This document shows, one piece after another, positions 51,731 through 60,827 of a stretch of DNA of 61,871 nt. The stretch is taken from positions 1-61,871 of the forward strand of contig JAIEOV010000124.1 of NCBI GenBank assembly GCA_019750135.1, read 5' to 3'. Made by a program: the position numbers and the translations under genes. Within the stretch, counting starts at the first letter, position 1. The number at the start of each line of letters is the position of its first letter. The notes below the pieces were generated by a model. That model saw only the letters and a list, made by a program, of their open reading frames with translations. It was not told where the DNA came from and made no database searches. The DNA is from Reyranella sp. Its GTDB lineage: Bacteria; Pseudomonadota; Alphaproteobacteria; Reyranellales; Reyranellaceae.

Positions 51731-53209
51731 ATGGCCGCCGAACAACAATCCTATGACAGTGTGTCCGCAGATTACTTCGCCCGGCGCGGCTTGCGGCGCT
51801 ACGCCGGCGTCGCCTCGCTGTGGGCGCTGGGGGTCGGCGCCGTCATCTCGGGCCACTATTCGGGATGGAATCTCGGACTGATGGCGGGCGGCTGGGGCGG
51901 CCTCGCGCTCGCCGCCATGGTCATCGCCGCCATGTATCTCGGCCTCGTCTTCTGCATCGCCGAAATGGGCGCCGCGCTGCCGCATACCGGCGGCGCCTAC
52001 TCCTTCGCCCGGGCCTCGATGGGACCATGGGGCGGCTTCATCACCGGCCTTTGCGAAAACGTCGAATACGTGCTGACGCCCGCCGTCGTCGTGTCCTTTC
52101 TCGCGACCTATCTCGCCGCCGTGTTCGACACGCCGCCGGCCTGGCTGCCGGCCTACTGGGTCGGCGGCTATGTCGTGTTCGTCGCGCTGAACGTCTTCGG
52201 CGTGGAGCTCTCCTTCCGCGTCACGGTGATCGTCACCCTCGCCGCCCTGGCCTGCCTCGCGGTGTTCTGGGTCTCGGCACTGCCAGTGGCCGAGTTCAGC
52301 CGCTACGCGCTCAACATCGGTGTCGGACCGGACGGCTCGGCCGTCGAGCTGCCGCAGGGCAACGGCCCCTGGTTGCCGTTCGGGCTCAAGGGCGTGTTCA
52401 CGGCGATGCCCTTCGCGGTCTGGCTGTTCCTCGCCATCGAGCAGTTGCCGCTGGCCGCCGAGGAATCGAGGGATCCCAGCCGCGACATGCCGCGCGGCAT
52501 CATCGCCGGTCTCTTGACGCTGTTCGTCTCGGCCGGCCTCATCCTGTGGCTCAACCCGTCGGTGGCGCCCGGCGCCTTCAAACTCGCGACCTCGGGCGAC
52601 CCGCTGCTCGACGGCTTTCGCGCCACCTTCGGCGAGGGGCTGGCCAAGCTTCTGGCGCTGGTCGCCTGCATCGGGCTGATCGCCTCCTTCCACACCATCC
52701 TGTTCGCCAAGGGGCGGCAGATCTATTCGCTGTCGCGCGCCGGCTACTTCCCGCGCTTCCTGTCGATCACCCATGTGCGGCACAAGACGCCCTACGTCGC
52801 GTTGATCGCGGGTTCGGCGCTGGCGCTCGTCATCATGTTCGTGCTGTGGTTCGGCATGGGCGCGGAGAAGGGCGCCGCCGCCATCCAGGGCATGCTGCTC
52901 AACATGGCGGTTGCCGGCGCCATGCTCTCCTATCTCCTGCAAGCGGTGAGCTTCATCGTGCTGCGCCGACGCCTGCCCGGCCTGAAACGTCCCTATCGCT
53001 CGCCGCTCGGCATCGTCGGCGCCATGCTCACGCTGGTGATCGCGATCGTAACGCTGGTCTTTCAGCTCCTCGACCCGATCTTCGCCGCCGGACTCTTCTG
53101 GGTCGGCGTGTGGTTCGTGCTGGGCATCATCTGGTTCGCCCTCGTCGGCCAGAACCGCCTGGTCAAGGCGCCGGAAGAGGCCTTCGCGATCGAGGCTTCC
53201 CGCCAGTGA
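51731..53209 (+). CDS. APC family amino acid permease
   Basis: A 492-residue, about 12-helix permease. The N-terminal consensus LWALGVGAVISGHYSGWNLG and AEMGAALPHTGGAYSFARASMG resemble ethanolamine/amino-acid permeases (EutP/AroP-like). Ligand unknown. The start is near a divergent gene, and its 3' end overlaps the convergent FAD monooxygenase gene by 47 bp. Confidence 0.9.
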   Translation: MAAEQQSYDSVSADYFARRGLRRYAGVASLWALGVGAVISGHYSGWNLGLMAGGWGGLALAAMVIAAMYLGLVFCIAEMGAALPHTGGAYSFARASMGPWGGFITGLCENVEYVLTPAVVVSFLATYLAAVFDTPPAWLPAYWVGGYVVFVALNVFGVELSFRVTVIVTLAALACLAVFWVSALPVAEFSRYALNIGVGPDGSAVELPQGNGPWLPFGLKGVFTAMPFAVWLFLAIEQLPLAAEESRDPSRDMPRGIIAGLLTLFVSAGLILWLNPSVAPGAFKLATSGDPLLDGFRATFGEGLAKLLALVACIGLIASFHTILFAKGRQIYSLSRAGYFPRFLSITHVRHKTPYVALIAGSALALVIMFVLWFGMGAEKGAAAIQGMLLNMAVAGAMLSYLLQAVSFIVLRRRLPGLKRPYRSPLGIVGAMLTLVIAIVTLVFQLLDPIFAAGLFWVGVWFVLGIIWFALVGQNRLVKAPEEAFAIEASRQ

Positions 53210-54377
53210 GCTGCATGATGGTCCTGGCGTTGAACAGGTTCTTGGACGGCTCGCTGCCCGCCAGCACGTTCATCAGCTGCTGGACCAACTCGGGCCGCCG
53301 GCCGATCTCGGCATAGAGCGGCGCCAGCGGCGCCGGATCCTTGAGCGAGGCCGACTGCACCGTGTAGTCGAACACCGGGCCGGTCCTCTCCCACAACGCC
53401 TGCTGGTAGCCGGCCAGTGCCGTGGCCATGTCGCCATCCAGGCCGGCATCGATCGCGTCGGCTAAAAGATCGGCGCCGAGAAAGGCGTCGCCGATGCCCA
53501 TGCCCGTCAGCGGATCGCGGTGATAGGCGGCATCGCCCACAAGCGCCCAGCCCTCGCCCCCGCAGCGATGGTAGCGATTGGGCAGGCGATGCGTGCCCTT
53601 GAACGGCGTCGCCCGCCGGCCGGCGCGCACGCGATCGAGCAGCGGCGCATCGAGGCCCGCGAGATAGACCGTCTCGATGTCGGCCTTGTAGGCCGGCCAC
53701 TCGCCGTTGGTCCGGCCGACCCAGATGCAGGTGAGATCGTCGTGCGTGGGGAAGACCAGCACGTCGCGGCCGTGGCGCAGGTAGAATTCGACGCCGTCGG
53801 TCGGCACGCCTTCCCAGTAGGCGTAGAAGCCGCAGGTCAACGACGGATGCGAGCGTTCGAGGCCGGCCATCGCCGCCTCGGCGACACCCGAGGTCAGGCC
53901 GTCGGCGCCGACGACCAGCGTCGCCCGCTCCTCGCGCACGCCATCCGGCCCGGCCAGCCGGACGCCGACGACGCGGTCGCCCTCGCGTAAAAGCTCGCGC
54001 ATCAGCGTGCGCTCGCGTATCTCCGCCCCGGCCCGGCGGGCGGCGTCGACCAGCAGCGCGTCGAGCACGGTGCGGCGCGGGCAGTACATGATCGCCGTGC
54101 CGTCGACCGGCTCGGGCCGGCCCTGCAGGCGCGCGTCGCCGAAATGGATATGCACCTTCTCGATTGGCGGGCAGCCGGTCGCCGCCAGCGTCTTGAGCAG
54201 TCCCCACTTGGCAAGGAACGCCGTGGTCCGGGGCCACATGAAATGAGTCGAGACGGTGTCGCTGGGGAACTCGGCGCGATCGACGGCAAGCACGCGCCGG
54301 CCCTGGCGCGCCAGCAGCATCGCCAACGGCGCGCCGGCGCAGCGGGCGCCGATGACGATGACGTCGTAGCTGGGCAT
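53163..54377 (-). CDS. FAD-dependent monooxygenase/oxidoreductase (geranylgeranyl reductase-like)
   Basis: A 404-residue flavoprotein. The FAD motif is VIVIGARCAGAPLAMLLARQ, the second FAD segment VVGADGLTSG and the third GWALVGDAAYHRDPLTGMGIG. It belongs to the PHBH/ChlP-like FAD-binding-3 group. It probably hydroxylates or reduces a small molecule. Its last 16 codons lie on the opposite strand of the permease 3' end. Confidence 0.9.
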   Translation of the reverse strand: MPSYDVIVIGARCAGAPLAMLLARQGRRVLAVDRAEFPSDTVSTHFMWPRTTAFLAKWGLLKTLAATGCPPIEKVHIHFGDARLQGRPEPVDGTAIMYCPRRTVLDALLVDAARRAGAEIRERTLMRELLREGDRVVGVRLAGPDGVREERATLVVGADGLTSGVAEAAMAGLERSHPSLTCGFYAYWEGVPTDGVEFYLRHGRDVLVFPTHDDLTCIWVGRTNGEWPAYKADIETVYLAGLDAPLLDRVRAGRRATPFKGTHRLPNRYHRCGGEGWALVGDAAYHRDPLTGMGIGDAFLGADLLADAIDAGLDGDMATALAGYQQALWERTGPVFDYTVQSASLKDPAPLAPLYAEIGRRPELVQQLMNVLAGSEPSKNLFNARTIMQLTGGKPRSRRPLPAP

Positions 54378-54393
54378 CCTCGGAAGGATACCG

Positions 54394-55593
54394 CTAGAGC
54401 CCGGCCGCCGCGACCTTGCTTTCGCGCGTGCGTTCCTCGAGCGAGCGGGCGACCTGCTTCTTGAAGCGATCCATGTCGAGGCCGCGCAACTGCATGGCCT
54501 TGAGCTCGGGATGATTGATCGGGTTGACGGGTTTGCCGTTCTCCTGGACCTCGAAGTGCAGATGCGCGCCGGTCGAACGGCCGGTGCTGCCGACGAAGCC
54601 GATGAGTTCGCCGCGCACCACGGATTCGCCGGGCTCGATGCCGGGCGCGAAGGCCATGAGATGGCCGTACACCGTGGCAAGCTTGCCGCCGTGCTCGATG
54701 CGGATCCAGTTGCCGTAGCGACCGTTGGGCGCCGCCCCTACCACCACGCCGTCGGCCGCCGCGTAGACCGGCGTGCCGGCCGGCGCCACGAGGTCCATGC
54801 CTTCATGCATGAACAGCGCCCCCCGCGACACACCCTTGGCCTGGGGCGCCGCCGACCCGAAGCCGCCGTAGGTCGCAAGGCCGAACGACGAGCCGAGCGG
54901 CGTCGCCATGTTGACCGACCCGCCATTGCCGCTGGTGCCGCCGGTCGGCAGGCCGGGCGGCAGCGACCTGCTGCGCATGGGCCCCCCCATCGGTGCGGAC
55001 TTGCCGGTCGCGGCGAGCGGCGGCGGCTGGTCGAAGGGATCGGCGCGCAGTCCAAAGCCCGACGAGACCGAGATGGTGTCGAGCGGCATGCGCATGGACG
55101 GCGGCATCGCCGACAGGCCGTTGGTGAACCACAGGCGCTCGACCTTGTCGCGCGTGCGGAAGCGGTGAACGGCGACGGGAGCGCGCGCGGCCAGCGTCAT
55201 CTCTGCCCACAGAACGCGGCCGACGCCGATCGGTGCCCCTTCCGCCGTGAAAGTCTGTTCGTAGCGCAGATAAAGACGATCGCCTCGCTTGACGTCGCGC
55301 TGCAAGTTCACGGTTGCCGAGAGCGCGCGCGTCGCCTCCAGCGCGACGGTGGCCGGCACGCCGGATTTGGCCAATGCCTCATCGAGCGACGTCGACACGA
55401 CGACGCTAGAGGCGACCTCGCGCGTGAAAGGCTGGAGATCGAGAAAGCGCGCCTCTTCATCGACGGCGCCCAGCATCCGCTCCTCAGCGACGCGCGCCTC
55501 GTCGGCCAGCGCACCGTTGGCGGCCAGACCGAGGGACATGGAACTGAGGAAGAACGAAGCGGCGAACGCCGCGGCGTGCGAGGCCTTCTTCAT
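54394..55593 (-). CDS. M23 family metallopeptidase (LytM-like)
   Basis: A 399-residue envelope protein. Signal peptide from MKKASHAAAFAASFFLSSMS; an N-terminal helical/beta region; a C-terminal peptidase_M23 domain with the zinc motifs FMHEGMDLVAP and HLHFEVQENGKPVNP plus the H-x-H pattern. It probably cleaves peptidoglycan crosslinks or regulates an amidase. AGGGAGTCC precedes the ATG. The FAD gene follows 16 bp downstream, so cotranscription is possible. Confidence 0.92.
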   Translation of the reverse strand: MKKASHAAAFAASFFLSSMSLGLAANGALADEARVAEERMLGAVDEEARFLDLQPFTREVASSVVVSTSLDEALAKSGVPATVALEATRALSATVNLQRDVKRGDRLYLRYEQTFTAEGAPIGVGRVLWAEMTLAARAPVAVHRFRTRDKVERLWFTNGLSAMPPSMRMPLDTISVSSGFGLRADPFDQPPPLAATGKSAPMGGPMRSRSLPPGLPTGGTSGNGGSVNMATPLGSSFGLATYGGFGSAAPQAKGVSRGALFMHEGMDLVAPAGTPVYAAADGVVVGAAPNGRYGNWIRIEHGGKLATVYGHLMAFAPGIEPGESVVRGELIGFVGSTGRSTGAHLHFEVQENGKPVNPINHPELKAMQLRGLDMDRFKKQVARSLEERTRESKVAAAGL

Positions 55594-55675
55594 GGACTCC
55601 CTGTCTGCGACGAAATCGCTCCCGACGCCAGTGATCTTTCGTGACCAAGCGGGCCGCTGTGCGACTGTGGCACAG

Positions 55676-56179
55676 TCAGGGGGTCGGCTTGAAGGCCTTT
55701 GCGCGCCGTTCGGCCTCGGCAATTTGCGCAGGGCTCATGCGCTTGGCGAGCGCGGCAAGGTCCGTACGGGCCTGGTCGAGGCGCTCCTGGTTCTTGGCGG
55801 TATAACCCTTGATAGCCAGCGTCAGCCATTTGTAGGCCTCGACATTGTCCGGCGGCGGGACGCCCTCTCCGAAGCCCAGCATGAAGCCGATGTCGTTCTG
55901 CGCGCGGGCATAGCCCTGGTTCGCCGCCAAGGTATAGAGCCTGGCCGCTTCCTTGTGATCGCGCGGGACGCCCTCGCCGCTCCAGTACATGGCGCCGAGC
56001 AGCGTCCGCGCCTCGGCATTGCCCTTGCCGGCCCACACCTTCCAGATGCGCACGGCTGTCGCCATGTCCTTCTGCTCGTAGGCGCCGGCGGCCTTCTTCA
56101 TGTCGGCTTCGAGGGATTGGGCAGCGAGAGGAGACGACGCGAGGAGAAGCGCCGCCAGGGCCGAGACGATCAATTTCAT
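55676..56179 (-). CDS. SEL1-like repeat protein with signal peptide
   Basis: A 167-residue protein. Signal MKLIVSALAALLLASSPLAA is followed by at least two SEL1 repeats: AEARTLLGAMYWSGEGVPRD and AAR-LYTLAANQGYARAQNDIG. It may scaffold protein contacts in the periplasm. It precedes the M23 gene by 82 bp in the same direction. Confidence 0.88.
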   Translation of the reverse strand: MKLIVSALAALLLASSPLAAQSLEADMKKAAGAYEQKDMATAVRIWKVWAGKGNAEARTLLGAMYWSGEGVPRDHKEAARLYTLAANQGYARAQNDIGFMLGFGEGVPPPDNVEAYKWLTLAIKGYTAKNQERLDQARTDLAALAKRMSPAQIAEAERRAKAFKPTP

Positions 56180-56276
56180 ACGCTCAGATATTGCCCGGCC
56201 GTGCCGCCAACGCAACCGGAGCCCGCAACCCGCGCCGGTACCTGACGTTGGCAGGAAATCCACGGAGGAAAGCGCC

Positions 56277-56498
56277 ATGGCCGACATCATCCAGGACCCG
56301 CGGCTCATCGACCAGGATCTGCGCGCCCACCAGGAAACCTTCCACGGCTTCAGCAAGCTCGTCCTGTTCGCCATCCTGCATATCGGCTTGGTGCTGGGCT
56401 GCCTGGCGCTGGCCTTCCTCGGGAATGTCCCGCTGTTCGCAACGCTGTTGGGTATCGGCGGGACGTTGGGCCTGCTCGCCATCTTCGCCATCACCTGA
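56277..56498 (+). CDS. aa3-type cytochrome c oxidase subunit IV
   Basis: A 73-residue membrane protein. RAHQETFHGFSKLVLFAILH matches the bacterial COX IV family (short N-terminal helix then a membrane helix). A second hydrophobic stretch follows. ACGGAGGAAAGCGCC precedes the ATG. No other cytochrome-oxidase gene is in the window, so it stands alone. It ends 3 bp from the convergent ABC permease gene. Confidence 0.72.
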   Translation: MADIIQDPRLIDQDLRAHQETFHGFSKLVLFAILHIGLVLGCLALAFLGNVPLFATLLGIGGTLGLLAIFAIT

Positions 56499-56501
56499 CG
56501 C

Positions 56502-57641
56502 TCAGTCGAGCGTTACTCGATAGCGGCTGATCGCCAAGGTCGACACGACCAGCAGGATCGCCAGCAGCGCCGCCAGCTCGGTGGAGATGCTGGGGAAGCC
56601 CGCGCCCTTCAGCATCAGGCCGCGCACGATGCGCATGAAATGCGTGGCCGGCAGGATCTCGCCGATCCACTGCGCCCAGAGCGGCATGCCGCGGAACGGG
56701 AACATGAAGCCCGACAGCAGGATCGAGGGCAGCAGCAGGAACACCGAGGCCTGCATGGCCTGAAGCTGGTTCTGGGTCACCGTCGAGATGGTGAAGCCGA
56801 TCGCGAGGTTCGCAGTGATGAACAGCGCCGTGCCCAGGCAGAACAGCAGGAAGCTGCCCTGCACGCCGACGCCGAACAGCAGCCATGACACCAGCAGGAT
56901 CACCGTCACCTGGACCGCGCCGATGGCGATATAGGGCGTGATCTTGCCGACCATCACCTCGAGCGGCCGCACCGGCATGGCCAGAAGGTTCTCCATGGTG
57001 CCGCGTTCGCGCTCGCGGGTGACGGCGAGCGCCGTCATCATCACCATGGTCTGGGTCAGGATCACGGCCAGCAGGCCCGGCACCACGTTCAGGTTCGACT
57101 TGCCTTCGGGGTTGTAGCGGCGCTGCAGCACGACATCGATGGAATCGGCGGCATTGCGCAGCGGGCTGAGTGGACCGACCAGGTCGCGCGCCAAGGCCTG
57201 CTCGATGGCGGGCTTGGCGGCCGCCAGCGGATTGGCCGCCGCCATCGGATCGGTGGCGTCGGCATCGATCAGCACCTGGGCGCGCTCGCCGCGCACCAGG
57301 CGGCGCGTGAAGTCGGACGGGATGGTGACGACGAACTGCACCTCGCCGCTCTGCAGCAGCTCGTTGGCCTCGGCTTCGCTCTTGGGCTGGTGAGTGAAGC
57401 GCATGTAGCCGGTGTTGGCGAGCGCCGACAGGATGGTGCGCGTGACCTGGCTCTGGTCGGCCGCGACCACCGCGGTCGGCAGCCGATGCGGATCGGTGTC
57501 GATGGCGTAGCCGAACAGCAGCAGCTGCATGATCGGCAGGCCGAACATCATGGCGAAGGTCAGCCGGTCACGGCTGAGCTGGCGGACCTCCTTGGTGATG
57601 ATGGCGCCGAGGCGACGAAGGAAGCCCTTGGGATCAGGCAT
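56502..57641 (-). CDS. ABC-2 type transporter permease
   Basis: A 379-residue permease. An N-terminal helix (RDRLTFAMMFGLPIMQLLLF) precedes a large extracytoplasmic domain and five more helices with the ABC-2 signature TRERERGTMENLLAMP, as in YbhR/YbhS. It forms an exporter with the ATPase and HlyD protein encoded just upstream; the genes overlap by 8 bp. The start could also be 9 bp upstream. Substrate unknown; the family exports drugs or lipids. Confidence 0.9.
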   Translation of the reverse strand: MPDPKGFLRRLGAIITKEVRQLSRDRLTFAMMFGLPIMQLLLFGYAIDTDPHRLPTAVVAADQSQVTRTILSALANTGYMRFTHQPKSEAEANELLQSGEVQFVVTIPSDFTRRLVRGERAQVLIDADATDPMAAANPLAAAKPAIEQALARDLVGPLSPLRNAADSIDVVLQRRYNPEGKSNLNVVPGLLAVILTQTMVMMTALAVTRERERGTMENLLAMPVRPLEVMVGKITPYIAIGAVQVTVILLVSWLLFGVGVQGSFLLFCLGTALFITANLAIGFTISTVTQNQLQAMQASVFLLLPSILLSGFMFPFRGMPLWAQWIGEILPATHFMRIVRGLMLKGAGFPSISTELAALLAILLVVSTLAISRYRVTLD

Positions 57642-58572
57642 CGAGGGCATTGTCGCGCGCCTTTCCCATGAGATGGATGAAGATATCCTCCAGCGTCGGC
57701 TCGGCTTCCTCCCATTTGATCGCGGGATCGGCGCGATAGGGCTCAATGGCCTTGAGCAGTGCCTCGCGCTCGGGGCCGCAGACGTGCAGCGTCGTGCCGA
57801 AAGCGGCCGCGGCGGTGACGCCGGGTGCGTCGCGCAGTCTCACCGCCAGCCGGTCGGCGCCCGCGCCGGAGGCCACGAAGGCGATCAGGCCCGACTCCTT
57901 GATGATGTCCTGGGCGGTGCCGCGGGCCATCAGCTCGCCATAGGCGATGTAGGCGATCTCGTGACAGCGTTCGGCCTCGTCCATGTAGTGCGTCGACACC
58001 AGCACGGTGATGCCCTGCGCGGCATAGGCGTGGATCTCGTCCCAGAAGGCACGCCGCGCCTTGGGATCGACGCCGGCCGTCGGCTCGTCGAGCAGCAGCA
58101 GGCGCGGCTCGTGCAGTACGCAGGCGGCCAAGGCCAGCCGCTGCTTCCAGCCTCCCGACAAGGCGCCGGCCAGCTGGTTCTGCCGCGTCGTCAGTTCCAG
58201 CCGCTCCAGCGAGCCATCGACCCTCTCCTTCAGCCGGTCGAGTCCATAGACACGGCCGACGAATTCCAGGTTCTCGCGGATGGTGAGATCCTCGTAGAGA
58301 CCGAAGCGCTGCGTCATGTAGCCGGTCTGGCGCTTGATGGCCTCGCGATCGCGCACCAGGTCGTAGCCGAGACAGGTGCCGCCGCCGCCGTCCGGCGTCA
58401 GCAGCCCGCAGATCATCCGCAAGGTCGTGGTCTTGCCCGAGCCGTTGGGTCCCAGGAAGCCGCAGATGCGGCCCTGCTCGACGGCGAGGTTCACATGGTC
58501 GACGACGGTGCGGGGGCCGTAGCGCTTCACCAGGTCGTGGACATCGATTGCCAGATTCGTCGAGGGGGTCAT
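57634..58572 (-). CDS. ABC transporter ATP-binding protein (YbhF-like)
   Basis: A 312-residue ATPase. Walker A is GPNGSGKTT, the signature LSGGWKQRL and Walker B LLLLDEPTAGVD, with H-loop VSTHYMDEAERC. A C-terminal ~80-residue accessory region follows, typical of CcmA/YbhF ATPases. ATG overlaps the HlyD stop (ATGA). It is a single-ATPase version, in contrast to the two-ATPase fusion in E. coli YbhF. Confidence 0.92.
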   Translation of the reverse strand: MTPSTNLAIDVHDLVKRYGPRTVVDHVNLAVEQGRICGFLGPNGSGKTTTLRMICGLLTPDGGGGTCLGYDLVRDREAIKRQTGYMTQRFGLYEDLTIRENLEFVGRVYGLDRLKERVDGSLERLELTTRQNQLAGALSGGWKQRLALAACVLHEPRLLLLDEPTAGVDPKARRAFWDEIHAYAAQGITVLVSTHYMDEAERCHEIAYIAYGELMARGTAQDIIKESGLIAFVASGAGADRLAVRLRDAPGVTAAAAFGTTLHVCGPEREALLKAIEPYRADPAIKWEEAEPTLEDIFIHLMGKARDNALDA

Positions 58573-59591
58573 GATCCGCCCTCCCCGAAGGGCGCCACGC
58601 TGACCGGCAGGCCGGGCGCCAACGCGATGTTGTCCGGCACCTTGTCGGGCCGCGCCTCGATCAGGAACACCAGCTTGGTCCGGGCGCTCTGCGAATAGAT
58701 CACGGGCGGTGTGAATTCCGCGCGCGGCGAGACGTAGATGATGCTGGCCTTCATGTCGGGCGGACAGCCGTCGCAGGTGAAGCTCACCTTGCGGCCGATG
58801 CGTGCCTTGGCGACATCCTCCTCGGGCACGAAGAAGCGCAGTTTTACGCGCGAAGCCGGCAGCAAGGAGACCACCGGGGTGCCCGCCGGCACCCATTCGC
58901 CGACATTGAAGAAGGTGTTCTCGACCAGTGCATCGTCCGGCGCCACCGGCATCAGGTCGGCCAGCTTCTTTTTCGCCTGCTCGAGATTGGCTTGGTTCTG
59001 GATGATCAGGGCGGCGGCCGCGGCGATCTCGGCCTGGCGCGCAGCGAGGTCGCCGACACGCTCCTGCGCCGCCAGCGAGGCAAGCCGCGCGCGCAACTGA
59101 TTGACCTGCGATTCGGCCTGATCATATGCCTGACGTGTCGAGAAGCCCTTCGGCAGCAGCTCCGTCTGGCGCTTCAACTCGGTCTCGGCCATCGCCAGGC
59201 TTGCCTCGGTCTCGCGGCGCTGGGCGCGGATCACGTCCTGCTCTTCCGGCCGCTTGCCCGTCAGCAGGTTCTCGTGCCGCGCCTTGGCCTCGGCCAGAGC
59301 CGCCTCGGCGCGCGCCACTTCGGCTTTGGCCACCGTCGGATCGATGACGAACAGCCGATCGCCCTTCCTGACGTGGCCGCCGCGGTCGACCGGCCGTTCG
59401 AGCAGTTGGCCGGCGACCGGCGGGGCGATCAGGCTGGTCTCGCCTTCGACATAGCCGAGATAGCGGCCGTCATCTTCCTGGATGCCCAGCAGGCCGAGCA
59501 ACGGCGGCTGCCAGTAGCTGCGCGTCACCAGGCCGGCGGCGAGCAGCACGACCAGGACGATAAAGATCGCGCGTTTGGGCGGGGCTTTCAT
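58569..59591 (-). CDS. HlyD family periplasmic adaptor (YbhG-like)
   Basis: A 340-residue membrane-fusion protein. An N-terminal membrane anchor (AIFIVLVVLLAAGLV) is followed by a biotinyl-lipoyl-like segment (APPVAGQLLERPVDRGGHVR), a long coiled-coil hairpin (about residues 95-215) and the beta-barrel C-terminus. It links the ABC pump to the outer membrane. Start MKAPPKRA overlaps the TetR stop (ATGA). Confidence 0.92.
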   Translation of the reverse strand: MKAPPKRAIFIVLVVLLAAGLVTRSYWQPPLLGLLGIQEDDGRYLGYVEGETSLIAPPVAGQLLERPVDRGGHVRKGDRLFVIDPTVAKAEVARAEAALAEAKARHENLLTGKRPEEQDVIRAQRRETEASLAMAETELKRQTELLPKGFSTRQAYDQAESQVNQLRARLASLAAQERVGDLAARQAEIAAAAALIIQNQANLEQAKKKLADLMPVAPDDALVENTFFNVGEWVPAGTPVVSLLPASRVKLRFFVPEEDVAKARIGRKVSFTCDGCPPDMKASIIYVSPRAEFTPPVIYSQSARTKLVFLIEARPDKVPDNIALAPGLPVSVAPFGEGGS

Positions 59592-60250
59592 GACGCACCG
59601 GCTTTCTCCGGGCCCTTTTTCTCTAGACAATTGTCGGGCCTCAACGCGTGCAACATCAGGTCGGCGTGATGGCGGGCGAGCGCCTTGACGTCGAGCTTCT
59701 CGGCACCGATCGGCTCGAACACCGTGCGCCAGACGCCGGCCAGCAGCATGGCGCCCATGATCGAGCGCACCGTCAGCGCGGGATCGACACGGCGGAACTC
59801 GCCCTGGTCGATGCCGCGCGCGATCAGGCCTTCGAGCAACGGGATGCCGCGGCCGATCACCTCCTTCAGATAGAAGCGGCCGATCTCGGGAAAGGCGCGC
59901 GATTCGGCGATCACCAGCTTGGCGACCGAGGCCATCGGCGTCTCCTCGATGCGGCTCGCCATGAATTCGAGGATGCGCGGCAGCAACGGCGCGACCGGAC
60001 CGCGATGCGCGCTCACCATCGCCGCCACCGTGCCGAGATTGACCGCCACTGCCTGGCGCACCACGCCCTGGAAAAGAGCGGTCTTGTCCTCGAAGTAGAG
60101 GTAGATCGCAGCCTTCGACAGGCCGGCGCGTTCAGCGACGTCGTCCAGCCGCGTCGCCGCAAAGCCCTTCTCGACGAAGAGGGCCAGCGCGGCGTCGAGG
60201 ATCTCTCCCGGACGCTCGGTCGGGGCGCGGCGTTGCTTCACGGCTTTCAT
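59588..60250 (-). CDS. TetR family transcriptional regulator (CecR-like)
   Basis: A 220-residue regulator. The N-terminal HTH lies in ILDAALALFVEKGFAATRLD followed by DVAERAGLSKAAIYLYFEDK. The gene leads the HlyD-ATPase-permease operon, a layout like cecR-ybhGFSR. A perfect-arm palindrome overlaps its start codon, so it very likely represses its own operon and responds to an exported compound. Confidence 0.92.
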   Translation of the reverse strand: MKAVKQRRAPTERPGEILDAALALFVEKGFAATRLDDVAERAGLSKAAIYLYFEDKTALFQGVVRQAVAVNLGTVAAMVSAHRGPVAPLLPRILEFMASRIEETPMASVAKLVIAESRAFPEIGRFYLKEVIGRGIPLLEGLIARGIDQGEFRRVDPALTVRSIMGAMLLAGVWRTVFEPIGAEKLDVKALARHHADLMLHALRPDNCLEKKGPEKAGAS

Positions 60251-60280
60251 ACAACTAACTTACTGGTCAGTTAGTTGTAT
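60249..60280. promoter_or_regulatory. TetR operator: ATACAACTAACT-N8-AGTTAGTTGTAT
   Basis: Twelve-base perfect arms at 60249-60260 and 60269-60280 are separated by TACTGGTC, which contains a smaller ACTG-GT-CAGT palindrome. The site overlaps the last two bases of the tetR start codon and would cover its promoter. The AT-rich arms stand out against the GC-rich background. Confidence 0.75.
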
Positions 60281-60324
60281 TTCAAGGGCTCCAGGCCGTA
60301 TTTTTCGGGGGTTTCCCGAAGGCG

Positions 60325-60352
60325 GCGGAGACACAAGCGGTGGTGTCTCCGC
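60325..60352. terminator. Hairpin between tetR operator and NTF2-like gene
   Basis: GCGGAGACAC (60325-60334) pairs with GTGTCTCCGC (60343-60352); a second stem TTCGGG/CCCGAA lies at 60304-60320. They sit after the stop of the minus-strand NTF2-like gene and so may end its transcript. No T-tract is seen in that direction. Confidence 0.55.
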
Positions 60353-60369
60353 TGCCATCGGACGGCCGG

Positions 60370-60732
60370 TCAGCCCGGCATCTTGTCGATGAAGCCAACC
60401 ATCGAGACGAACTTGCCGTCGGTCGACAGGGTGGCGAAGTCGACGCCCTCGACCACCGACGGCCCTGCCGCCGGCCCGAGCGACCAGGCGAAGCGCACGG
60501 CGTTGTTGTGGCTGTCGACCTTGGAGATGCGCTTCAGCACGAAGCCGGGAAACTTCGCCTGCACGCCGGCGAGCATGGCGTCGAGGCCGGCGTGGCCGTC
60601 GCTTACCATCACCGGATCGCGATAGCTGGCATTGGCCGCGCACGAAGCCGCCAAGGCAGATTTGCGCCGCGCGGGATCGGTCTCGTTCCAGCTCGCGATG
60701 TAGCTCTCGACGACGGATTCGATGTTGGACAT
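60370..60732 (-). CDS. NTF2-like / SnoaL-like domain protein
   Basis: A 120-residue protein with the SnoaL-like pattern ESYIASWNETDPARRKSALA, ASYRDPVMVSDGHAGLDAML and FATLSTDGKFVSMVGFIDKM. GAAGGAGACCGTC precedes the ATG at 60732, which is preferred to one five codons upstream. Small NTF2-fold proteins bind or isomerise hydrophobic ligands. It lies upstream of the tetR gene but ends 90 bp before the operator. Confidence 0.88.
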   Translation of the reverse strand: MSNIESVVESYIASWNETDPARRKSALAASCAANASYRDPVMVSDGHAGLDAMLAGVQAKFPGFVLKRISKVDSHNNAVRFAWSLGPAAGPSVVEGVDFATLSTDGKFVSMVGFIDKMPG

Positions 60733-60827
60733 GACGGTCTCCTTCAAGCGTTGCGACGATCGAAGAAGAGCGCGAAAGCGACGGGCAGGCGATTTCGTCG
60801 GAGGTAATCACCGGCCATAATGCCGGC

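Noticed and set aside
60304..60320. TTCGGG/CCCGAA stem next to a T-run as a canonical terminator
   Set aside because: The T-run precedes rather than follows the stem in the only direction where a gene ends, so it does not fit an intrinsic terminator.
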